Part shown: in pieces, positions 49,187 through 58,100 of the stretch | How the letters are laid out: each line of letters begins with the position of its first letter | Position numbering within the stretch: position 1 is the first letter of the stretch | Assembly (NCBI RefSeq): GCF_963678635.1 | Contig: NC_087071.1 | Coordinates: 29,258,120-29,322,119, forward strand | DNA from: Symsagittifera roscoffensis | Taxonomy: Eukaryota > Xenacoelomorpha > Acoela > Convolutidae | Direction: 5' to 3' | Length of the DNA: 64,000 nt | The notes under the pieces: model-generated | What the model was told of the DNA's origin: nothing | The model's database searches: none | Seen by the model: only the letters and a program-made list of their open reading frames with translations | Program-made: the position numbers and the translations under genes

Positions 49187-50107
49187 TGTGGCATTCGACC
49201 CGAATGGCCAAAATGCAATTTGTGCAGACTTCGAATTTTTAGCAGTAAGCCTTCCGGATTTGTGGTTATTAAGAACTAAGAACGTTATTGGAACGATTGG
49301 CCAAACGGTGAGGGCTGGAATATTCTAGTATTTTTAATTTTCAAAAATTCGAATTAGGACGTCATATTTCTGAGAAACGTCAGAAACGGCCATTCTGGCT
49401 AAAAAAACGAGAAAAAAAGAGAACAACTTTATCTGCGATAGCGAACAGGACGAAAATCGAGATTAAAAACGACAACGAACTACAGAATAGCAGACGACAT
49501 TCCGAGTTGCAACTATTGTGCTGCTACAATAGTTGCAAGGCCGTTGCGAACAACGGTGAAGGATAAGAGACAGCCTTCCGGAATAGGAGGAAATCAAGAT
49601 TAACGAGCTTGATTCAGCGGATTCGTCAATCCGGAAGGGTAAAAGAACTGAAACTTTTATCCTGCCACGTAAACTTTTAGCATCCTGTCATGTCCTGACT
49701 TGAATTTAATTGATATTTGGATTAGTTTTGACAAGGATGAGGTGCTAGGAGTTGGGGGGGAGAGGGTTGATCCATCTTCGATGGAGATGATGATTTTTAT
49801 CTACTGAACAAAAACAATAGTAATATAATAAGTAGTAACCCTGTTTTTAGGAGTGACCTCGTGGTCTGGGGATACTGAGACCCAGCCATGAGCTCACTAG
49901 TTGCATGTAATTCAGTTAATTTGAGCGTTCTGGTCGAAGCCGGAGAGCAGTAACGTTTTTGTCGACCCGATGTTAGAAAGACCACCGAAAAGTACTGGCT
50001 TGGTAGAGACGGTGAAAAGCATGCAAAGCTCTGTTTAGACGTTAGCCAGTCGTCTTAAGACTTAGTTTTGTTATCCGTCGATATGTATCTTCCGGGCGAA
50101 TGTTACA
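49187..50107 (+). mobile_element. 3' LTR (921 bp)
   Basis: TGTGGCATTC...GAATGTTACA. Same blocks as the 5' LTR, about 98 percent identical by eye. Hairpin 1 (49507-49538) pairs perfectly here. Confidence 0.93.
49507..49538 (+). promoter_or_regulatory. Conserved LTR hairpin 1, 3' LTR copy
   Basis: Arms TTGCAACTATTGT and ACAATAGTTGCAA pair over 13 bp around GCTGCT. Confidence 0.75.
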
Positions 50108-50112
50108 ATATA
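50108..50112. other. Target-site duplication, right (ATATA)
   Basis: Identical to 25684-25688. Confidence 0.85.
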
Positions 50113-50254
50113 CAAGTTAGCTGAGCGAGCAAGAAACTGAAAATTTTATTGCCATAAAAAGAAAAATGAATACCATCTTTACAAAACATGTTAGCACCAA
50201 AATGAACCTTTAGATTGGGGGAAAATAATTCGAATTCTTGAGTGGTAAAATGTT

Positions 50255-50638
50255 TTAATGTCGAAATAAAGAGTTATTTAAGGCACCAAGTTTTCTGTTT
50301 ATGAAGTGATTATTTGCAGAGATGATGGTTTTGGGGATAATAATCACATTTGGGTTAAACTTCTGAAATATCAAATTTATTAAAAATCTCCAATCATTAG
50401 CAAAGTCTGAAACTGTAGATAAGTTATCATTAAAGCCTGCTACTATAGTAACACAGTTCAGTTTCTGCGAGGAGTAGCGCAAGACAGTAGCGGCAAGTTT
50501 GGCTAGTTTTGCACCTCTGTACGAGTGAACTGTGGCTCCGACATCATTGGGGCTGCAGTACTTGATCCTTGAGGTTCGTATTACCAATTTCCTGCTCCAC
50601 TTGGGTAGCCACTTCGGCCTTTTCTTCGGCTCGGACAT
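50255..50638 (-). pseudogene. SGNH-like ORF, probable ORF1 of the RT element split by the LTR element
   Basis: The 127 codons begin with a basic stretch, then NDVGATVHSYRGAKLAKLAA (block II-like) and NCVTIVAGFNDNLS (block III-like, with the Asn) and FNPNVIIIPKTI. Block I is degenerate and block V is not seen, so the domain is weak or partial. The insertion point lies between this ORF and the PHD-like ORF at 25650 on the same strand. Removing the LTR element puts the two about 175 bp apart. It is therefore likely the upstream ORF of that element. Confidence 0.45.
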
Positions 50639-50879
50639 TCACTAAACAGGGTACAAAAGAGACAAAACAAGAGATAGAATAGAATAATAAATGGACTATA
50701 GAGAACAAGATTTAAAAACAAATGAAAAAGAAATGAAAGCGATTATAACCTGGTTTTTCACGGGTGGAGGTTCCGGCGGGGTTGTCCGGGTAGAGGGGGT
50801 GTATCGCGGCTTGAAGAGCTTGTCTCTAAAATCCCGTACCGGGCCTTCTTACAAGCGTACCATTATGAGCGTATCATAT

Positions 50880-50985
50880 TACATGAAACTATTTAATCTC
50901 TGTCTGACAGTCCTGCCAACCAGCATGCTAAAATTATCGTACTATGCTTTTTCCCTTCGGAAATTTTAGTTGTTATTGTCCTGAA
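50880..50985 (-). repeat. Inverted copy of the LTR element's 3' region segment
   Basis: Read on the minus strand, about 70 bp (CAGGACAATAACAAC... to TTGGCAGGACTGTC) match 48826-48895 on the plus strand with roughly 12 percent mismatch. It could be a shared short repeat or the relic of a related LTR element. Confidence 0.55.
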
Positions 50986-50996
50986 AAAAAAAAATT

Positions 50997-51043
50997 AATA
51001 AGTTTATCACAACATTTAGGCTAATTGTTGTGATAAACTTATT
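50997..51043. repeat. Perfect 18-bp inverted repeat (palindrome)
   Basis: Arms AATAAGTTTATCACAACA (50997-51014) and TGTTGTGATAAACTTATT (51026-51043) around an 11-nt loop. A related CCTAATTGTTGTGATAAAATG lies at about 6940-6960. Confidence 0.8.
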
Positions 51044-51990
51044 GATTTCATTTCATTATTTCATTTTAAACTTATTCATTTCATTATTTCATTTCATTGA
51101 TCCATTCAAATGAAATGATGTATCATGAGTTGATCCAAAACATAGTATCTTCGACTTTGAAGGGTGAAAAGTCGAAGCAGATCTCTAAATTATAATTATG
51201 TCTACTGCCACTAAAAACTAAGTTTTTGATATAATGATACATATATATGGATAATGATACAGTTTGCTAATATATATGAATTATGGTTATTCAATTTTTG
51301 AAGTTATCCATTTCGTTCAGCATGAGTATAACAATTTAAAAAAATATCAAACAGTTACAGTTGACCTCTTAATAGTAATTTAGAGGTCAACTGTGATTGG
51401 CTAATTTTTTATCATGATGGTTTAGAACCAAATTGTATGTGATTTATTGTAAATAACATTTGTAAATTGATGTTTTATCGTCATTTAGAGTAGTTTATTG
51501 TAAAAAAAATGCACATAGTTGCGAAAACGTTTGAAATTTACTTTTTAGCAAAAATTTCTTCAGTTACATCTAGCTTTATTGAACTCATAGTTATCTTTAA
51601 TCAAGATTTAGGAACATTTTGGTTCACCTAGTTTTGTTTTCACAATTTCATTTTTTTCGACTTCGTTTTTTTATCTGTGTGTTGTTACGCAAGTAGTGCA
51701 AAAGTCAGCTTCGCCTCTGCGTATAATTATGGCGCGCGCAAATTAGATATTGGCCAAATTATGACAGGTTGGTTTTAAAATTTCGTGGTTGCCAAATGTC
51801 CTAAGCTAATATAATGGACGATCCTTTCCTAAAAAATATATTTCTTTCAACCTCATGATTCACAAAGGTGCAAAAGCGTTAGTGATTTAAATTTTCATTT
51901 CCTTTATTTGGTGGATTATTTTAAAATGGGAGTTCACGTTTAGTAATCGATACGCCGCTATCAACTCTCCGCGGAATTTTAATTTTTTTT
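51044..51990. other. AT-rich region upstream of INTS12 with repeat R1 fragment
   Basis: Contains a TTTCATTA-rich low-complexity stretch (51045-51120), the 13-bp inverted repeat, and a repeat R1 piece (about 51680-51890: CAAGTAGTGC...CTTCGCCTCTG, TATGGCGCGCGCA, CTCATGATTCA). No gene is visible. The INTS12 promoter should lie in or near 51890-51990, but I see no clear TATA or initiator. Confidence 0.5.
51357..51394. repeat. Perfect 13-bp inverted repeat
   Basis: ACAGTTGACCTCT (51357-51369) and AGAGGTCAACTGT (51382-51394) around a 12-nt loop. A likely folded relic or very short MITE end pair. Confidence 0.7.
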
Positions 51991-51993
51991 TAG
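51981..51993 (+). promoter_or_regulatory. Splice-acceptor-like tract 7 nt before the INTS12 ATG
   Basis: AATTTTTTTTTAG immediately precedes GTTTCAA-ATG. Either a 5'UTR intron ends here or a spliced leader is added here. Trans-splice acceptors are often this close to the start codon. Confidence 0.5.
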
Positions 51994-52000
51994 GTTTCAA

Positions 52001-52171
52001 ATGGCTGTTGTTTATGACCCTGACTCTGTATATGTGAGAGCGTTGAAGCTCTTTCTTTCTGAAGACAAAGATGCTTATGACAAGCTGAGAAATTTGACGT
52101 ATAATTTGCTTGAGAATGAAGGCTATGAAGGTAGAGTTTCTGCCACCGCTAAAGAGGATAAAGTTGTGAAA
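52001..52171 (+). CDS. INTS12: INTS12 exon 1 (57 codons, conserved N-terminal microdomain)
   Basis: Ends at a phase-0 border KVVK|GTAAGA. The ATG follows the acceptor-like tract. Helical pattern with conserved aromatic/Leu spacing. Confidence 0.85.
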
Positions 52172-55100
52172 GTAAGACTAAATAATATTAGTTTCTACAC
52201 TATATTGGTTATCGTTTTTTATCTCTCATTAGAATTGTTTTAATGAAATAACTGTTTCTTAGACGGAGCGCAGCTCCGACGACGGAAGGCAGCCAAAAAA
52301 ATCTGGTAAACAAGAGGTACAGACGACTTCAAAATTTTCAATAAAAGACGAGAGCTCAAATTCTATGATTGGCGGCTGCGAGGTTGAAGAAGAACTTCCG
52401 ATACCGTCTTCTGAGTCGTTAGATTCGTCAATTGAAGTGATCGATGATAGCGATATTTCTAAACCTGCTAAAACAATCAAGAAAGAAAAAAACATTGAGG
52501 TTTCTAATTCAGATGAGAAACCTGAGAAAAAGCACTCTTCGATAGAAAAGGAAGAACGCAAACGAAAGCGTCTCGAAGGTCAAGACAGCTCGAGTGGTAA
52601 TCCTAAAAAGCGTAGCAAAGAAGACAAAGATAGAGATTCAGTGAAATCATCAAAAAGTAAATCGAAGAACATTGATATTGATGACAAGCAAAGCAAAGAA
52701 GAGGGCGAATCATCGAACAAAAAACCAAAGAGTTCTAGATCAGGACAGAATGAAGTGAAAGTTGAATGTGCTTCAGATTTAGATGCTACGATTTGCAACT
52801 TATGCAGGTACGTATATGTTAAAAGACAGTTTATATAAACGGCCTTAATGATATAACAATGACGATAGCCGCAACCCTTAAACAACTAGAAACAAATAAA
52901 ATGTCAATACTGACTCCAGCTGTTAAGTTTAAAGATTCATACAGAGAAAAAAAAGAAGCAGTGTGAAGTTTTTTAAATGGACATACAGTACATGAGGGAT
53001 ATGAGATACCAGTTTTGAAAGAAAACACCATAAATTTTGACGTGAATCTCAGTAGCTTGAGATCAGCTCACAAAAAAAATGTTTGGAACTGGTGCGCGCA
53101 TTGTGCTTGAAATGTGAGATTCGTGGTTTTCGGCCTAGATTCATTTCCCGTTTTTCTAAATAACATAAATATTTTCTCGTACTAGTTTTTATCGGCCTAC
53201 TCTGTGAAGCATGGATTTTATTTTGATATTCATTTTGTTTACAATAATTGGAAGTTCTGTAATTTGTCATTGTACCAATACTGATTTTGAATAATTTTGT
53301 TTTTTTTCCTGTGTTTTTTTTCGACTAAATAGTTTTGACTGATGTTGGACAAGCTCAGCCAAATTATATATTGTTATTTCGACGGCCAAAAAATTCCTGT
53401 TCGAAAAAATCAGGTATTATAAAAATATATGGGATTGGGTTTTTTGTTTTTACTTTTTTGAAAAGCTTATGAAAATTTTTTTCACTTTTTGCTAAAATTT
53501 TTTCGTTAATTAGAAAACTACTCTACAGAGTTTCAAAAAAGTATATCATTGGAATATTACCTTCTCCTCTGTGCGCCTGCATAATCTTCTGGTCTCTTTT
53601 TTCTTTACCCTACAGTCCTCGAAAAATCTGTGGGGTGAATAATTGACCCATATTGTTGGATTTTTTTTGTTTTTTCCTCCTAAATCTCAGATTTTGTGTT
53701 CAATGGATAAAACCGGTTATGAGAAGCTCCCTCGCGTTAACGGCTGCGCCTCAATTTTTCTCTACAAAAAGTCTTGGCCCTCGGAATAGTCAAATTTTCG
53801 GTTTTTTTAAACTTTTTGTTTATTCTTGATTTTTCTCAAAAACTACCCTCCCAAAACTGAGATTTTGGTTTCAATCGAAACCAAAAGGTTGTGGAAAGCT
53901 CCCCTGCATAATCCACTCCGTCCATTTTTTTTACTACAAATGTTATGGCCTCGGAAAAGTCAATAATTGGTTTGTTGTACCGTCTTTCGAAACTGTTTGA
54001 CTTTTCTCGAAAAGTACCCTCTCAAATCTTGAGTTTTGCGATCAATTAAAACACAGATTGTGCGAATCTTTTCTGTCCAGGGGCTACGCACAAATCTTTT
54101 TACACAAAAAGTGTGATTAGCAGCAAAGTCAAATTTTTGTAGTTTTTTTGTTTCGATTTAATCTAGAAACCCGGTTTTAGGAATATTTTCTGCTTAAGCG
54201 GCCACGACCCTATTATTGCAGAGAAAGTTATTGTTTTCCGAAAGTCAAGTTTTCTTTTTATTTTTGACCGTTTTTACAACCTTTTTGATTTTCTTAGAAA
54301 CTACCCTACCAAATACGAGATGAAGAGTTCAATCGAAAGAACCGGTTGCAAGAATTGTTCCAAAAGAAGTGCATTTTTTTGCAAGAAAAATTTTATGTAT
54401 TTGAAAAGATTGCATTTTCTGATAAATTTTCACTCTCTTATTTTAATAAAGAAACGGCTAAGGTTTTGGGCAAAGTATCAGTTTCATCCCGCATCAGTTT
54501 CACGATTTTCGAAAGTATCCATTTGTTACCTCCAGCTTTAGCTGGGGCCCATAGTTTTCTTTTATCGAGAAATAAGAACATTTTGTTTTACCGTTTTATA
54601 TTTTCAGCCTCATTTTTTTTTACTAGAGAAACAACTAAGGTTTTGGGCAAAGTCCAATTTTTTAAATCAAATATTTCATCCTGCATCAGTATGATAAATT
54701 CCAATTTTACAAACAGCACCCCCGGCTTTAGCTGGGCCTCTAGTTATCTTTTTTCGAGACATACGAATCGGTTCACTTATTTTTTTTTCAACATGTTTCA
54801 TTTTTTTTTCGACTTTCTTTTCGACTTGTCATTTTTTGTTTGTGTTATATCGCAAGTGGCGCGAAGCTATGCTTCGCTTCTGTGTCGATTTTGTACCTAC
54901 CTGGTTTTGGTTGTCCGAGGTGAAAAAGTTTCTGAAACTTGGTGAAAACAGTTAGGACTAGAGAGTTTTTGTTCAAAATTGAAATATGATAGAATTTTGG
55001 GCAGAAAATGATTTTCTGTACTGATTTCATGTATTTAACGACCGGTAGCTGGGTTAAAGTATATGCTTACTTTTACAGTTTGTCATCAAGCGCTCTTCCT

Positions 55101-58100
55101 TGGAAGCGCCAAAAAATTTGAATTTAGCCTACAAAATACAATTAAATGTTTTCAAAGTTCAGTTTTTCATATCTTAAATAATTGTGTATGACCATTCAAT
55201 TCACAAAACACTAGATTGCGTTTGTGAGTAAAAGTAGGTGTAGACAGAGTTACAAGCTTTATTTGAGCTGAGCGTCTAATGTTACGAAGATTTTTTAAAA
55301 CCCAAGTAGCAAATCAAAGTGCTCACTTGCTGTCACTTCTGGTAGATTTCAATTAAATCATATTTAAGCTTTTTTAAGCATGAAAAATTTAATGACATAT
55401 GTTGCTACTTTGTTTTTGGCCAGTCTTAGTTTCTGTTTGAATAAAAAACTTGTTTTACGAAAATGTATGGGATTTGTTGTTAATTCGTTTTTTTTTGCGA
55501 AGCTTCGGAAAATTTTAGCATTTTTTTGCAGAAACTTCAATTTTCTCAAAATACTGTGCCTATTTAATGTGCCTGCATTTTTCCTTAGTCTTTTTTCCTT
55601 TTACCTCACATTCTACGGCCTTCGAAAAATTCAGGTGGATTTTTGGCCTATTTGTTTTGAACTTTTTCGTTTTCTCAAAGATTAAATGCACTAATCTGAG
55701 ATCAAGGATCAAAAAGACTAATTTATGGGGATATCACCTTCTCAATCGGCTGTTCGCTAAATTTTGTAGAAAAAAGTTATGGCCTCAATCAGGAAATTTT
55801 TGACATTTTGGTTAATTTTTCAAACTTTTTGATTTTTTTCAAAAAATACCTTGCCAAATCAGAAATTAAGGGTTTAAAGAAAGAATAAAATTAGTTATGC
55901 GAATATTACCTGCGCAAAGGGCTATGCCCTAAGTTTTGAAGAATATGGCCTTTGAAAATGTCCAGTTTTTGAAGCGTTGCCCGTTTTTTGAAAAATTATT
56001 ATTATTTTTTCATTAATTGTACTGCTGATTCTGAGGTTGATAGTTTATTACAATAACATGGTGCTAAGATTTTCCCTGCGTTATCTGTTTTGTTTAAAAG
56101 CTAATATACACTTCGGAAAAATTCCTTTTTAAGTTTACCGTTTTTTTTTAGAAATTTCGTCAATATTCTCGAAAACCACTAAATAAGTCTGATATGAATG
56201 GTTCAATATAAAAATTCAAGGTGCCGAAATCTTCAATCTAAATTGCAAGGTGTGGAGAGCACGTGTTTTGTGTGTAATTTGCCTTTGTGTAACAGTTGTT
56301 AAGAGGCTTATTTTTTATAGATTTTTTTAAACTACGCGTTCTTTTCTTGTTGATAATTTTTCTTATTTGAAAACCAAACCATTGGGAAAACCATTTTCCA
56401 TTATATAATTTACGTTTGATTATCTAAACCATATCCCCAAGTTTCATCTTATTTTAAGATTGGTGCTTTTTTGTACAAATTTTAATGAGTAAAAAATCTT
56501 TTTTTTTTTAAATTTGATTATAGAAAGGGTATTGCAGTCTGGCACTAAACGTTTTTCCACGTAAATAACTCTCTTTCTCTACTTCCTTCTACGAACAGAC
56601 AGAATACAGGCTTTTTTGAGTATGTCAGCATTGTGAATGCCCGTTCTGTTTAAGATTCGATAAACGTAGTGATTTTTTTTAAGGAAAAGTATTAATTTTT
56701 TTTCAGGTTCAAATTTACTTTTTCTCGGTTTGACTCTTGGTTATTTTTGAGTTAGGTCATTTACTCACTTTTGTCGTTTCATTTGGAATTAATGACAGTC
56801 ATCAATTTTCAGGAGTCATGAACGTAGTGAAATTCTTATGTTGGTCCTAATGATTTTTTTTCAGGTCTTAAAATTTGTTCACGCTCGATTTTTTTGCCGT
56901 ATGACTTTCGATTTCTTTTTCAGTTCAATTCATTTCTCTTATTAAAAGGAAGACAAACTCCATAATCGAACTGCAATATTGTAAAGGTCACGACTTCTAG
57001 TATCGAAAATATAATTTAATTATCAGATTTCCAGCTAAAATAACAACTTTTCCTATTGATTCAGTTTGCTCAAATTGGGTTTTTTTTAATCAAAAAAGCG
57101 TTGATTATCAATTGTTCATGAAATTCAATAAAGGTTATAATTTTTCATTAAAGTTCGAAACGTGATTTTTTTTCAAGAAACAGGTCAGTATTTTTTAAAT
57201 TTTCTTGAGTTCATGACTCTTTTCCATTTGTCTGTTGGTAATGTTCTACAAGTAAATAGGTTCTAAGGTAATTAAGTTCCAAGATTTCGTATTTGTGTTC
57301 AAAGGTGATTAAGTTCCAAGATTTCGTATTTGTGTTGAAAGTTATAAAGTTTTTTGAAGTATCTTTCGATTTGTCGGTTCATTTGCAAATGATGAGTCAT
57401 GAATTTTCAAGAATCTTGAACGTATTTAATACTCTTATGAAGGTTTTAATGATTTTTTTGTTTGTTTTTTTTTTTCAGAAGAAAGTCTTAACGTTTGTTC
57501 ACGCTCAAATTTTAGAGTTTTTCCGGTTTGACTTTTAATTTTTTTTTCAGTTCAATTTTTTTTTAATTAAGAAAAGGAAGACAAACTCCATAATCGAACA
57601 GCAAAAGTGCTAAGGTCTCGAAAAACGTGATCGAATTTTGTTTCGAAAATGGAATTTATTTATCAGATTTTCAGCGGCAATAATCATTTTACCTATTGAT
57701 CAATTTTGCTCACATTGGGTTAATTTTATCAAAAAGTGCCAATCATAAATCGTTCATGAAATTCAAAAAAGAGCGTTAAGGGTACATATTTTTTCGTTGA
57801 AATTCGAAATTTGATGTTTTTTTTGAGATAACAAGCGGTTTTTTTCCTTGCATTCATGACTCTTCTGTCTGTTGGCAATGTTCTAAAGTTGCAGGTAATT
57901 CAGTTCATAGATTTCGGATTTGTTTTCAAATTTTATAAGTTTTTGAATTTTTTCTGGTTAATAATGAGAGTCATTGATTTTCCTATCGAAAGTGGTGCGG
58001 AGCTCTGCTTCGCCCCTGTGTGATATGTTTCCATATCAGAAGTTTTTCAATAGGCATTTGTTAATTTACATAATTCTGATATTTAAGAACATCAAAGGTC

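Larger units (their letters stand above)
25689..50107 (+). mobile_element. 24.4-kb Ty3/gypsy-type LTR retrotransposon with extra ORFs
   Basis: Bounded by two direct LTRs (25689-26608 and 49187-50107) and a 5-bp duplication. Internal order: PBS candidate, 3-kb repeat-rich leader, gag (29563-32724), protease, RT-RNase H, integrase (to 38280), a further pol-linked segment (to about 39160), an SGNH-domain ORF group (39541-44268) and a 1321-codon ORF (44280-48245), then 3' non-coding DNA and a PPT-like motif. Usual Ty3/gypsy elements are 5-10 kb; giant ones over 20 kb are known but rare. About 18 differences between the LTRs (98 percent identity by eye) and several frame breaks indicate an old copy. 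Confidence 0.93.

Noticed and set aside
54346-54945. 199-codon plus-strand frame in INTS12 intron 2
   Set aside because: Phe/Ser-rich translation of T-rich repeats, interrupted by duplicated blocks; no domain, and it lies within an intron.
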